A DNA stretch of 33,445 bases from Lysobacterales bacterium (GCA_030065125.1 JASJDM010000077.1:1-33445), one strand, 5' to 3'; shown: positions 20,695 through 30,134, numbered from the stretch's first letter. Translations and numbers: made by a program. The notes: generated from the sequence alone by a model not told the origin.

Positions 20695-23160
20695 TCAGGG
20701 GTTCGGCGGTTCGGAGTCATCCGGGCATGACGCCGTAGCCAGCGTTGCTCCGCCCAGCATTTCCTGGACACATTCTGCCAGGGACTGCAGCGTCATTGGT
20801 TTGGCTATCCAGCGTGCGGGGTATTCGTGTGATTGGCTCTTGTTGCCGGTCATGATCGCCAGCGGCAGCTCAGCCCGGATGGAGTGTACCTCCTCGGCCA
20901 GCTGAACACCGGTGACGCCGGGCATGCTCAGGTCGGTGAGCACCAGGTCCACTGATTGCGGATCGCGGCGGAAAGCATCCAGGGCGGAAGTCGGGCTGGA
21001 CCAGCTTGAAACCGCATAACCGAGGCCCTCCAGCATGACCCGCAGAGCATCCAGCACCAGCTCATCATCGTCGATGAGCATGATCATCTGACCCCGGCCC
21101 TGGGGCATATCCTGGATCCGCTGCCCCGGCTGGGACGGCCGCACATCCACCGTTGGAAGCAACACCTGGAACTGGCTGCCTTCGCCTGGCGTGCTCCGCA
21201 CGACAATTGTCCCGCCGCACTGACTGACAATACCGTGCACGGTGGCAAGCCCCAAACCGGTTCCCTTGGCCTGCTGTTTCTGGGTGAAGTAAGGCTCAAA
21301 GATGCGGGCCTGAATGTCGTCACTCATGCCCACACCGGTGTCGGAAACCTTCAGTACCGCGTAGTTGCCGGGGCGAAGGTCCAGCTCATGGGCCGTCTGC
21401 TGATCGACTGTCCTGGATTCAAGGGTGATGCTCAGCGTACCCCCGCTGACAGCCATGGCATCACTGGCGTTGGTGCAGAGATTCAGCAGAATCTGCTGAA
21501 CCTGGGAACGGTCTGCCATGACTGCGCCAACGTCTCGCAGATCATCCTTCAACTCGATGGTCTTGCTGATAACGCTGCGCAGAAACGAGATTGAGCCTTC
21601 AATTTCCAGCCGTAGATCCAGCGGCTCCGGATTCCCGGTTTCCCCCTGACCAAACATCAGGATACGTTCAACCAGGTCTCTGGCACGCTCGCTGGCCTCG
21701 GCAATGGCCTGCAGGTGCGTCGCAGAGGACTCCGGGCTGCGCCGCCGGATCAGATCGGTGTAGCCCAGTATTGGAACCAGCAGGTTATTGAAATCGTGGG
21801 CGATGCCACCCGCCAGCGTCCCCAGGGCCGACAGTTTTTCGCTCTGGCGGAGTTGTGCCTCCAGCTGTTCCTCGCGGGTGACGTCCCGACCCGTAGCCAC
21901 ATAGCCATTCAGCTTGCCCTGGTCAAAAATGGGGGAAATGGTGAGGCGCACATCGGCCGCCAGTTGCTCATCCCCCGCCAGGGAAACGCGCCCGGTCCAG
22001 TTGCCGCGATCGCGGACAGCGCGGAAAGGATCTTCCAGCGGATTGCTGGAGTTCCATGTGATGACCGAGTCAAACGCGCGTCCCTGCAGCGACTGTCCAC
22101 CCAGGGCTTCAACAAAGGCCAGGTTGGCGTACTCGATGTCGCCTGCGGTGTCCACGATGACCACAAATTCAGCGGACTGCTCCACCGCCACGGCCAGCCG
22201 TTCCTTGGCTGCCTCCACCATCTTGCGTTCCACCAGTTCGTTTTCCAGCTGGCCAGTACGGCGGGCCACAACCCGACGCAGCGACATGGTCCATATTGAC
22301 ATGGCAATCAGCGCCAGGAAGGCCACGAAAAGCGCGATGGCGACCCGGCGCCACAGCTGACTCAGCTCGGTAGGATCAACACCACCAATGTTGATCCAGC
22401 GTCGCTGGATCTCCGCATGCTCCTCGGGGGAAATCGCCGCCAGGCCCTTGCCAATGATATGGCCGAGTTCCGGGAAGTCATTTCGGGTACCGACGGTCTG
22501 GGGGTCGAAGGACACCACCTCGCCAACCAGCCGCAGGTTGGTGATCGCTTCGCGCTGGATATAGTAAGACGCGGTGCCGACTTCGGACACATAGGCATCG
22601 ACGCTGCCCAGAGACAATGCCAACAGACCGTCTACCTCGTTGGGAAACGTCACCACCTCCACTTGAGGATAGTCGCGCTCCAGGGTTGCCTGCAGCGCGA
22701 ACCCCTCCACCAGGCCGACCCTTCGACCGGCGAGATCCCGCAGATTGCTGGCCGACTCGCCGTCCTGCCTCACGAAAATACGATCCTTGGTCTCAAATAC
22801 GGGCTGGGTGAAATCCAGGTAAGACTTTCTTTCCGGCGCTGCAATCAGGATAGGCAGGAGATCGAATTCCCGATTCCGGGCGCCTTCAAGGCTCGCCGCG
22901 AAGCTGGGATAGGTTTTCAGGTCGAACTGGATCTGTAGCTTCTCTTCCAGCAGGTGAACGTAATCGCCCGCGACGCCGCTGAGCCGTCCGTTTTCATCCA
23001 GGAAGTTATAAGGCCGATAATCCCGGTCGGTGCCGACAATAAGCGGTCGCCCCAGGGACTCCAGCCATAGCCGTTCTTCCTGGTTCAAAAGTTCCACCGG
23101 GTCGTCCGCCCCGACCGGGGCGGTGACCAGGAGGAACATCATGACGAGAATGCGTCGCAT
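20695..23160 (-). CDS. Hybrid sensor histidine kinase with periplasmic solute-binding (SBP_bac_3) sensor
   Basis: An 821-aa membrane sensor. In order: signal peptide (1-18); a family-3 amino-acid-type solute-binding domain (about 38-258, PLIVGTDRDYRPYNFLDENGRLSG, then FDLLPILIAAPERKSYLDFTQP); a membrane helix (271-293); a PAS domain (about 324-430); a dimerisation/phosphoacceptor domain with H455 in GGIAHDFNNLL; an ATPase domain with N564, DTGVGM (607-612) and GTGLGLA (633-639); and a receiver domain with phosphoacceptor D743 in LTDLSMPG. The protein thus senses a small ligand, probably an amino acid or similar, in the periplasm. No separate DNA-binding response regulator is nearby, so its output partner is elsewhere. 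It is divergent from a TonB receptor with 135 bp between, suggesting shared regulation. Confidence 0.92.
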   Translation of the reverse strand: MRRILVMMFLLVTAPVGADDPVELLNQEERLWLESLGRPLIVGTDRDYRPYNFLDENGRLSGVAGDYVHLLEEKLQIQFDLKTYPSFAASLEGARNREFDLLPILIAAPERKSYLDFTQPVFETKDRIFVRQDGESASNLRDLAGRRVGLVEGFALQATLERDYPQVEVVTFPNEVDGLLALSLGSVDAYVSEVGTASYYIQREAITNLRLVGEVVSFDPQTVGTRNDFPELGHIIGKGLAAISPEEHAEIQRRWINIGGVDPTELSQLWRRVAIALFVAFLALIAMSIWTMSLRRVVARRTGQLENELVERKMVEAAKERLAVAVEQSAEFVVIVDTAGDIEYANLAFVEALGGQSLQGRAFDSVITWNSSNPLEDPFRAVRDRGNWTGRVSLAGDEQLAADVRLTISPIFDQGKLNGYVATGRDVTREEQLEAQLRQSEKLSALGTLAGGIAHDFNNLLVPILGYTDLIRRRSPESSATHLQAIAEASERARDLVERILMFGQGETGNPEPLDLRLEIEGSISFLRSVISKTIELKDDLRDVGAVMADRSQVQQILLNLCTNASDAMAVSGGTLSITLESRTVDQQTAHELDLRPGNYAVLKVSDTGVGMSDDIQARIFEPYFTQKQQAKGTGLGLATVHGIVSQCGGTIVVRSTPGEGSQFQVLLPTVDVRPSQPGQRIQDMPQGRGQMIMLIDDDELVLDALRVMLEGLGYAVSSWSSPTSALDAFRRDPQSVDLVLTDLSMPGVTGVQLAEEVHSIRAELPLAIMTGNKSQSHEYPARWIAKPMTLQSLAECVQEMLGGATLATASCPDDSEPPNP

Positions 23161-23197
23161 TATCGATCAGACAACTCAATAGTTGCCAAGCTGGACC

Positions 23198-23279
23198 GCC
23201 TGGCCGGGCCAGGCGAAAAAGCCATCTGGCAAATTTCCCGATATGGGGCACAATGTAGCAACTGGGCTCCCTGCAGGGA
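23198..23279. promoter_or_regulatory. Two palindromes in the kinase/TonB-receptor divergent region
   Basis: A hairpin with 7-bp arms GCCTGGC/GCCAGGC (23198-23204 and 23208-23214) and a 12-bp perfect palindrome TCCCTGCAGGGA (23268-23279), the latter 16 bp before the receptor ATG. Both are operator candidates for the pair of divergent genes; no clear -35/-10 was found. Confidence 0.35.
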
Positions 23280-23295
23280 AATCAAGGGTATCAAT

Positions 23296-26199
23296 ATGAA
23301 GGGACTGCCTGTTCTGCTCACTCCTTGGATATTGCTCACAGGCGGGCTGCTGCCGGTGGAGCCGGCGGTCGGCCAGGAATCCGAGGCCGTTGAGGAGGTT
23401 GTGGTCACCGGGTCCCGCATCCGGCGAGACCCCCTGAGCCAATCCACCGCCGTTGTGGATCTGGACCGACAGACACTGAACCGCACCGGCATCACCAACC
23501 TGGGCGATATCCTGCAGGACCTGCCCTTCGCGGGATCCGCACCTAACTCCGAGTTCAATATTCCCGGCAATGCCGGCTTTCCCCAGGACGGATCCGGCAT
23601 CGGTGCCGGCAGCGTGCAGCTGTCGCTGCGCAACCTGGGATCCAAGCGAACCCTGGTACTGGTGGATGGCAAACGCTGGATCGCGGGTTCCTCAGCGTCC
23701 GGCGTGCCCAGCACGGTAGACCTGAATTCCCTGCCCGACAACGTCATCAAGCGCATTGAAATGCTGCCCGATGGGGTATCCGCCATCTATGGCTCCGATG
23801 CCATCGGCGGGGTCGCCAACATCATCACCCACGACGATTTTTCAGGCCTTCGCCTGGACGCCCACGCCGGCCAGTACCTGTCCACCGAAGACGGGCAGTC
23901 CGAGCGGATTTCCGCTCTGTGGGGTGCCGGCGGTGACACGACCCACGTGGTCCTCAGCCTGAGCCATACCGAGGAAAAGGCCGTGACCACCTCGGACCGT
24001 CGCCGATCCGCCTACCCCAACCCTGATGCCACCAGTTGCGACGTCCCCAACTCATTCTGCTCCTCTTTCACGCCCCAGGGTCGCTTCGTGCTGGGACCCA
24101 ATTTTGGCTTCACCGACGTCACCCTCAACAACGGTGTGCTGAACGACGGCGCCGGCAACATTCCGGCGTTTGACCCGAGCGACCCGTTCAGCGGCGATTT
24201 CCACCCCTTCACCAACGCGGATCGCTACAACTACAACGAACGGGGCTTCAACCTGCTGCGCACTCCGGTGGAACGCACCAATGTCTACGGGTCGCTTTCC
24301 CACGATTTCAGCGATTCGCTCAGGCTGGTCGCCCGGGCCTCCTACACCCGGCGGGAATCGGAGACCACCGGCGCACCTGAACCCCTGTGCCTCGGCAATG
24401 ACTGTGGCAACCGCTTCAGCCAGAACGTGCTGATCTCCGCGCTGAACCCGTTCAACCCGTTCGGTGTGGACCTGTCCGTGGCCAACGGCAACCTGGAATT
24501 TTTCGGGCGACGCCCCATCGAATCCGGGCAGCGTCTGTTCTTCCAGGAAGTCGACAGCCTGTTTTTCAGCGCCACCCTGGAAGGCTCGCTGGAGGCCTGG
24601 GGCAGGCCCCTCTACTGGGACGTGAGCGCGGGTTACGGCGACAACAGCGGCGACCAGCGCAAGGAAAACTCGCATAACATCGTCAATATCCTGCTGGCCC
24701 TCGGTGACCCCACCGTCTGCGCGCAGGTGCCGGGATGCGTGCCGCTGAATTTCTTCGGAGGCCAGGGACCGGACGGCCAGGGGTCGTTTACCCGGGAGAT
24801 GATCGACTTCATCACCTACACCCAGCGCGATTCCAGCGAGCAGACCCTGGCGGACCTGTCGCTCAACGTGACCGGCGATCTGGCCGAACTCCCCGCGGGC
24901 AAGCTGGCCTTCGCCGCCGGCCTGGAATACCGGGACTACGAGGGTGAGTATCGCGCCGACCCCATTGCGGAACGCGGCGAGACCGCCGGTATACCGTCGA
25001 CCTCCACCTTCGGTGGATACGACGTCACCGAACTTTACGCCGAGCTCAACATCCCGCTGCTGTCCGCCAGCCAGACCCTGGAGGCCAGCATTGCGGGCCG
25101 GCTCTCCGATTACTCCACCTCTGGCTCGGAACCCACCTACAAGGCCAGTTTGCTGTGGCGTCCACGGGACGATGTGTCATTGCGCGGCTCCGTTTCCACC
25201 GGCTTCCGGGCCCCGGGAATTGGCGAGCTGTTTGGCGGTGCGGCCCGCGAGGACTTCGCGTTTGTGGATCCCTGTGCCGACTATACGGCGATCCTGGGTT
25301 CAGCGGCCGGAGGCCGGGATACGCCCCAGTCGGGCCTGATCCAGGCCAACTGTGCCGCACTGGGCGTGCCCCCGGGGCTGGCCCAGCTCAACCCCCAGCT
25401 CACTGCCACCTCGTCGGGCAACGCCGACCTGACCGCGGAAACCTCCGACGCCTGGTCCTTTGGCCTGGTGTACAGCCCGAACTGGGTGGACCGACTGGAA
25501 TGGGTTGAATCCCTGACCCTGTCCGCCGACGTCTATGATCTGACCATCGACGACGCCGTCCAGGGCGGCCGGCCCGGCGACATCATCACCGCCTGTGTCA
25601 ACACCCTGGACCCGGACACCTGCGCCTCGGCGCCACGCGCCGGCTCCGGCCGACTGGGCCTGGTCAACAACCAGCTCCAGAACATCGGCCGCATCGAAAC
25701 CTCGGGCGCTGACCTGTCACTTGCACTGTCCCTGCCATCCAGTGCTCTGGGCGATTTTGATCTCTCGGTGACCGCCACCTACCTGGACCAGTACCGGGAA
25801 ATCACGGCCCAACCCGACGGCGGGGTTGCCGTAAACGACCTGACCGGCGTTCATACTGACGAGACCTTCCAGCGCGCCTTCCCCGAGTGGCGCGTCGTGA
25901 CCGGTATCAACTGGCAGCGCAATCGGTGGTCTGCATCCGTGATGCTGCGGTTTATCGACAACATGCTCAATGACGACCGCTCGCTGACCATCGACTCGGC
26001 CCTGTTCACAGACCTGCAGGTGAATTATCAGGTCCCGCTGTCCGACGACCGGGTGCTGCTGTCCGTGGGATTCAACAACCTGTTCAGCGAGGACGCGCCG
26101 GTTTGTTTTCCCTGCGCCGCCAACGGCCTGAGCAGCGTGGCCCACGACCTGCCGGGACGCATTGGTTATCTGCGGGTGACATACGACATGGCGCCCTGA
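23296..26199 (+). CDS. TonB-dependent outer-membrane receptor
   Basis: A 967-aa receptor. A signal peptide (about 1-27, ending AVGQ) is followed by a TonB-box-like EEVVVTGS (33-40), a plug domain with VQLSLRNLGSKRTLVLVDGKRW and VIKRIEMLPDGVSAIYGSDAIGGVAN, and a long beta-barrel ending RIGYLRVTYDMAP. A pair of extracellular-loop cysteines in SCDVPNSFCSS and another at VCFPCAAN may be structural. It should bind and import a nutrient with TonB energy; the cargo is unknown. The gene is divergent from the solute-binding-domain histidine kinase, a pairing that suggests nutrient-induced uptake. Compared with the receptor at 7290-10295 it shares the family layout but is clearly divergent in sequence. 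It is convergent with the CadC-like gene. Confidence 0.92.
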   Translation: MKGLPVLLTPWILLTGGLLPVEPAVGQESEAVEEVVVTGSRIRRDPLSQSTAVVDLDRQTLNRTGITNLGDILQDLPFAGSAPNSEFNIPGNAGFPQDGSGIGAGSVQLSLRNLGSKRTLVLVDGKRWIAGSSASGVPSTVDLNSLPDNVIKRIEMLPDGVSAIYGSDAIGGVANIITHDDFSGLRLDAHAGQYLSTEDGQSERISALWGAGGDTTHVVLSLSHTEEKAVTTSDRRRSAYPNPDATSCDVPNSFCSSFTPQGRFVLGPNFGFTDVTLNNGVLNDGAGNIPAFDPSDPFSGDFHPFTNADRYNYNERGFNLLRTPVERTNVYGSLSHDFSDSLRLVARASYTRRESETTGAPEPLCLGNDCGNRFSQNVLISALNPFNPFGVDLSVANGNLEFFGRRPIESGQRLFFQEVDSLFFSATLEGSLEAWGRPLYWDVSAGYGDNSGDQRKENSHNIVNILLALGDPTVCAQVPGCVPLNFFGGQGPDGQGSFTREMIDFITYTQRDSSEQTLADLSLNVTGDLAELPAGKLAFAAGLEYRDYEGEYRADPIAERGETAGIPSTSTFGGYDVTELYAELNIPLLSASQTLEASIAGRLSDYSTSGSEPTYKASLLWRPRDDVSLRGSVSTGFRAPGIGELFGGAAREDFAFVDPCADYTAILGSAAGGRDTPQSGLIQANCAALGVPPGLAQLNPQLTATSSGNADLTAETSDAWSFGLVYSPNWVDRLEWVESLTLSADVYDLTIDDAVQGGRPGDIITACVNTLDPDTCASAPRAGSGRLGLVNNQLQNIGRIETSGADLSLALSLPSSALGDFDLSVTATYLDQYREITAQPDGGVAVNDLTGVHTDETFQRAFPEWRVVTGINWQRNRWSASVMLRFIDNMLNDDRSLTIDSALFTDLQVNYQVPLSDDRVLLSVGFNNLFSEDAPVCFPCAANGLSSVAHDLPGRIGYLRVTYDMAP

Positions 26200-26236
26200 G
26201 GGATTTCCGTCCCGACGCCCCGGCCTGCCCGGCCGT

Positions 26237-28117
26237 TCAGTCCGCCAGAAGGCCCCGTGCGGCTTCCAGGGAAAACGGGATAGCCGCCATCTGTTCAGGG
26301 GCCCGCTGGATCTGCTCCAGAATCCCGCGCCAGCGCGGATCCTCACGCAATCTGTCATACAAGGGGTCAGGAAAGCTGGTCTGAAGGTCCGGGCCGTAAC
26401 GGGGCAATGAACGCTCCAGCCAGCCGAAGGCCTTGTCCAGCTGGCCGGTGTACGCCAGGGCCTGGGCCGTATCCAGGGGATGACTTTCGCCCCACTCCAG
26501 CTCCAGTTGATCCAGGGTGGCACTGGATTCATCGATCCGCCCCAGGTCGAACTGGGCCATGGCACGGCCCTGCAGGCGCAGGTAGTCCAGCTCGACCCGG
26601 TCGAACGAGGCCAGGGCCTGTTCCGGCCGGCCCGTCAGCAGAAATGTGACACCGTAGTTCCAATGAAAGCCCGGCTCCATGGACTGGAGGGTCAGCCATT
26701 CCCGCTCCGCGTCTTCAAACCGCCTGGAATAGACATACGTTTTGGCAAGCCGAATCCTGCACAACAGGCAAAGCGGGTCTCGCAGTACCAGCAACTCCTC
26801 CAGTGCCAGGGCCTCATCCACCCGGCCGATGTACTTGGCGAACTCCGCCGCAAAGGCCACGGTTTCGAGGTTCCACGGGTCCAGCTCCAGGGCCTGCTGA
26901 ACCAACGGCGCAGCTTTGGCCGCATCACCCTCCAGACCCCAGGCGATACCGCCCAGCAGCGCATAAGCCTCTGAACTTTCAGGGTCCAGCGCCAGGGCGC
27001 GCTGGGTGGCGTCACGGATAATGGGCATGGCCTCCTGAGGCGACAGGGCATAGTCTGGATCCCTGCCGAACAACCGGCGCCCGTGGATGGCCGCCAACCG
27101 GTTCCACGCCGGCGCGAAATCCGGCGCCAGTTCAGTGACCTGTTCAACCAGGCGCTGCGCTTCGTCCAGGTATCGGCTCTTACCGTAGGGCGACAGCGAC
27201 AAGGCTTTCAGATACAGCGCATAGGCGTGGGGCGATATGGATTGCGGCCTGTACAGGGGACGGTCGGTTCCCAGGGAGACGAAAAGTCGCTCCGCGACAT
27301 TTCCCGCAATGTCCTGCTGAATGGCAATGATGTCAGCCATCTGACGGTCATAGGACTCCGACCAGAGATCAAATCCGTCCTCGGTGCTGACCAGCTGGGC
27401 GGTCACCCGCAGTCGCTCACCAGACCGCCTGACTGTTCCCGTCAACAGGTGTGCCACACCCAGCCGCTCGCCGATTGTGCCCGGCCTGTCCTGCTGGTCG
27501 CGAAAAACAAAACTGGAGGTGCGGCCGGACACGCGAAGCCGGCCGCTGCTGGACAGCACGTGACTCAACTCTTCGGTCAGACCGTCGGCGAACAGCTGGT
27601 CGTCAGGGCTGCTGGACAGCGCAACAAATGGCAGCACCGCGATTGAGGGATCCCTGACCTCGACCGGCTCGCGCGTCCAGAGCATCAGCCCCGCCAGGGC
27701 AATCAGGACTGCCGCCACCGCCGCCGCACCCAGCCGGGGTTTGGACAACTGCCCGGCCTGCTGAACCTTTGGGATCAATCGATATCCGTGCCCGCGAACC
27801 AGTGCCACGTAGCGGGGGTCGCTGCTGTCATCTCCCAGCGCCTGCCGCAGCAGCTCCACCCGCTTGGCAATGGTGGCCTGGCTGACCACCCTGCCATTCC
27901 ATACCTGCTCCATGAGCTGGTCATTGGACAGGCTGTTGGGTGCGGCGAGCACCAGGGTCTCGAGCAGGTCGAAAGACAGTTTGGGCAAATCCAGTTCGCG
28001 CCGACCACGGCAGATCCGGCGTCGACCTGGATCCAGGGTCAGGTCGGCAAACGTGTAAACCTGGTCTTGCTGGCGACTCGGCAAACCCTTCAACACCCCA
28101 AGTGACTGATTCTTCAA
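26237..28117 (-). CDS. CadC-like winged-helix transmembrane regulator with TPR domain
   Basis: Up to 626 aa. An OmpR/PhoB-type winged helix lies at about 20-118 (LPKLSFDLLETLVLAAPNSLSNDQLMEQVW, then VRGHGYRLIP), a single membrane helix at 129-147, a TolB/FlgO-like domain from about 158 (IAVLPFVALSSSPDDQLFADGLTEELSHVLS), and tetratricopeptide repeats from about 310 to 560. Such proteins bind DNA in the cytoplasm while sensing in the periplasm. The start is uncertain: 28117 is a TTG lying inside a series of direct repeats (28088-28149); a GTG at 28096 is also possible. It is divergent from the esterase gene, its most likely target, and PhoB-type proteins bind 10-11 bp direct repeats like those found there. 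Confidence 0.87.
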   Translation of the reverse strand: MKNQSLGVLKGLPSRQQDQVYTFADLTLDPGRRRICRGRRELDLPKLSFDLLETLVLAAPNSLSNDQLMEQVWNGRVVSQATIAKRVELLRQALGDDSSDPRYVALVRGHGYRLIPKVQQAGQLSKPRLGAAAVAAVLIALAGLMLWTREPVEVRDPSIAVLPFVALSSSPDDQLFADGLTEELSHVLSSSGRLRVSGRTSSFVFRDQQDRPGTIGERLGVAHLLTGTVRRSGERLRVTAQLVSTEDGFDLWSESYDRQMADIIAIQQDIAGNVAERLFVSLGTDRPLYRPQSISPHAYALYLKALSLSPYGKSRYLDEAQRLVEQVTELAPDFAPAWNRLAAIHGRRLFGRDPDYALSPQEAMPIIRDATQRALALDPESSEAYALLGGIAWGLEGDAAKAAPLVQQALELDPWNLETVAFAAEFAKYIGRVDEALALEELLVLRDPLCLLCRIRLAKTYVYSRRFEDAEREWLTLQSMEPGFHWNYGVTFLLTGRPEQALASFDRVELDYLRLQGRAMAQFDLGRIDESSATLDQLELEWGESHPLDTAQALAYTGQLDKAFGWLERSLPRYGPDLQTSFPDPLYDRLREDPRWRGILEQIQRAPEQMAAIPFSLEAARGLLAD

Positions 28118-28149
28118 AAAACTTCAAACAATCTTCGCTGGACCTTCAA
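28088..28149. promoter_or_regulatory. Helically phased CTTCAA direct repeats, candidate operator
   Basis: CTTCAA occurs at 28088, 28112, 28122 and 28144, with a degenerate CTTCGC at 28133. The steps of 10, 11 and 11 bp equal one DNA turn each, the usual spacing of sites for OmpR/PhoB-type winged helices. They cover the start of the CadC-like gene and lie 80-140 bp upstream of the divergent esterase gene. Confidence 0.5.
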
Positions 28150-28228
28150 GCAAAGAATCCATCTCATCCCTAGTGTGTATAGCGTTCGACCGACGACGGC
28201 GCAACCGGTGTGACGGAGGTATTCAGAA

Positions 28229-29491
28229 ATGTTTGCTCAAGATTGCTCGCTGAGGCGAAGACTGTTGTGGCTGTTGCTGCTGGGCGTTGGCTCGGCTCAG
28301 GCCCAGCTTTCCATCGGTCTGTCCATGGACCACGATGGCGAAGCGCGCCAATACGACCTTTACGATCCCGGCGGCGGCCAGCCGGTACCGCTGGTGCTGG
28401 ATTTGCACGGTTTTGGATCGAACACCAGCGAGCAGCGGGCAGCGTCCGGCATGAGCACCATCGCGGCCAATGAAGGATTTGCCGTGGCGTTTCCCCAGGG
28501 CATGGGCGGCTGGAATGCATTTGTCGGTCGCGGCGGCATCGATGACGTGGGGTTCCTGCTGGCCGTGGTGGAGGATGTGAGTTCACGCCGGGCGATTGAT
28601 CCCAGCCGGGTCTACGTGACCGGCATTTCCAATGGGGGCGAAATGGCGGTTCGGCTGGCCTGCGAAGCTGCCGAGGTTTTTGCAGCTTTTGCCCCGGTGG
28701 CCGGAGCTATCAGGGCTGCATCGGCCGAGGCCTGCGACCCGACCCGCCCCATTGCCTTTCTCGGGATTCGTGGCGTCACCGACACCATCATCCCCTATGG
28801 CAGCGCCGGCGTCCGGTCCGGACCTTTCCTGAGCGCACCGGACAGCCTGGAATACTGGCGCAGCAAAAACGTCTGTACCGGTCCAGTGGAGATTGTGGAA
28901 CTGGGCCGCGATTCCTTTTGCCAGTTGGATACTCATTGCGAGGCAGGAACGGAAGCCACCCTCTGCACCGTGCAAAGCACGTCCATGGATGGCCATATCC
29001 TGTATGACAATACGGACCATCTGGAACTCAGCCGACTGATCTGGGAATTCCTGAAAGTCCACTCACTGCCTGAGACGGATCAGGGGTTCGCCATCAATGC
29101 CGGCCTTACCGGCGCCTGGTACGACGCGGCAACCCCGGGCCAGGGGTTTCTGGTGGAAGCCGTTCCCGACGGCCAGTCCTTGTTTGTGGCCTGGTTCACC
29201 TATGACGAACTGCAGGCGAAAGTCGGAGATCCCGCCCACCGCTGGTTCACCCTGCAGGGTAACTATGACGGTGACAGGGCGGCGCTGCAGATCCTCGAAA
29301 GCAGCGGTGGGGCATTCAACGCCGCCCAGGACGTGGCGACCCGGCCAGTGGGCTCGGCCACTCTGCTGTTCCACGACTGTGCGACCGCCACCCTGGAGTA
29401 TGCATTCGATGGCGGCCCCGCCGGCAGCCTGTCCATTACCCGGCTGACCCCCGACACCCTCTGTGCCAGCGAATTGGGAGAGACACAATGA
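28229..29491 (+). CDS. Secreted PHB-depolymerase/LpqC-type esterase with extra C-terminal domain
   Basis: A 420-aa exported alpha/beta hydrolase. A signal peptide ends near residue 26 (GSAQAQ). The catalytic domain (about 27-278) has the LHGFGSN oxyanion strand, nucleophile S134 in GISNGGEMA, D185 in RGVTDTIIPYG and H256 in SMDGH, the triad of polyhydroxybutyrate depolymerase/feruloyl-esterase-like (COG3509) enzymes. Residues about 288-417 form a second domain opening INAGLTGAWYDAATPGQGF and closing SITRLTPDTLC, which is the whole mature part of the next gene product. A GGAGGT site precedes the ATG at 28229. It is divergent from the CadC-like regulator, and its stop overlaps the next start (ATGA). 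The ester substrate is unknown. Confidence 0.87.
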   Translation: MFAQDCSLRRRLLWLLLLGVGSAQAQLSIGLSMDHDGEARQYDLYDPGGGQPVPLVLDLHGFGSNTSEQRAASGMSTIAANEGFAVAFPQGMGGWNAFVGRGGIDDVGFLLAVVEDVSSRRAIDPSRVYVTGISNGGEMAVRLACEAAEVFAAFAPVAGAIRAASAEACDPTRPIAFLGIRGVTDTIIPYGSAGVRSGPFLSAPDSLEYWRSKNVCTGPVEIVELGRDSFCQLDTHCEAGTEATLCTVQSTSMDGHILYDNTDHLELSRLIWEFLKVHSLPETDQGFAINAGLTGAWYDAATPGQGFLVEAVPDGQSLFVAWFTYDELQAKVGDPAHRWFTLQGNYDGDRAALQILESSGGAFNAAQDVATRPVGSATLLFHDCATATLEYAFDGGPAGSLSITRLTPDTLCASELGETQ

Positions 29492-29952
29492 AGAGACTGC
29501 CTGTAATCATCATGGCCGCGGTTTTCGCCTCGCCCGCCTGGGGCATCGAAATCAACGAGGGCCTGAGCGGCGCCTGGTTCAATCCCGAGACGCCCGGCCA
29601 GGGAGTGGTGTTCGATGTAGTCCCGGCAAACGACCTGGTGTTCATGGCCTGGTTCACCTTTAGTGACGCAGCTCCGGCAAAGCTGGGCAGCACCGACCAG
29701 CGCTGGCTGACTGCCCAGGGGAACATCAGCGGCGACACCGCCAACCTGACCCTGTTCCTCAGCCAGGGCGGCGCGTTCGGCCAGTCGACCCAGGTGGTTA
29801 ATACGCCCGTGGGGGAAGCCGCGGTGGTATTCGATTCCTGCACTGAAGCAACGCTTTCCTATGCTTTAGAAGATAACAGCGGCAGTGCGGATATCTCTCT
29901 GGTCCGGCTGGCACCTGATGTCTATTGCGGCGCTTTGAGCGCCGGCCGGTGA
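29488..29952 (+). CDS. Secreted stand-alone GxWYxxxTPGQG domain protein
   Basis: A 154-aa exported protein consisting of a signal peptide (about 1-18, ending ASPAWG) and one domain, EINEGLSGAWFNPETPGQGVVFDV ... AWFTFSD ... RWLTAQGNISGD ... GGAFGQ ... VVFDSCTEATLSY ... SLVRLAPDVYC. The same blocks in the same order form the C-terminal domain of the preceding esterase, including two conserved Cys (one near the TATLEY/EATLSY strand, one at the end) that may form a disulfide. Start and stop overlap as ATGA (29488-29491), so the two are translated together. I know this domain only as a recurring, uncharacterised extracellular module in Lysobacterales-like bacteria; binding to the esterase's polymer substrate or to the esterase is a guess. 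Confidence 0.83.
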   Translation: MKRLPVIIMAAVFASPAWGIEINEGLSGAWFNPETPGQGVVFDVVPANDLVFMAWFTFSDAAPAKLGSTDQRWLTAQGNISGDTANLTLFLSQGGAFGQSTQVVNTPVGEAAVVFDSCTEATLSYALEDNSGSADISLVRLAPDVYCGALSAGR

Positions 29953-29973
29953 TGTGTCGAATACCTTTCCGCC

Positions 29974-30003
29974 TTGCCCCGAGCCGCCCCAAACGGCTAA
30001 AAT
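29974..30003 (+). promoter_or_regulatory. Promoter of tRNA-Arg
   Basis: TTGCCC (29974-29979) and TAAAAT (29998-30003) are 18 bp apart, with a GC-rich stretch (CCGCGTCCC) between the -10 and the start region, as in promoters under stringent control. The tRNA begins 13 bp after the -10. Confidence 0.6.
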
Positions 30004-30016
30004 CCGCGTCCCTTTT

Positions 30017-30093
<77 letters not shown>

Positions 30094-30102
30094 TCATTAA
30101 GA

Positions 30103-30134
30103 AAGCCGGTCCCCGCCAGGGGATCGGCTTTTTT
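30103..30134 (+). terminator. Rho-independent terminator of tRNA-Arg
   Basis: A 12-bp stem (30103-30114 with 30119-30130, one G-T pair) closes a GCCA loop and is followed by six T. It sits 9 bp after the CCA end. Confidence 0.9.
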
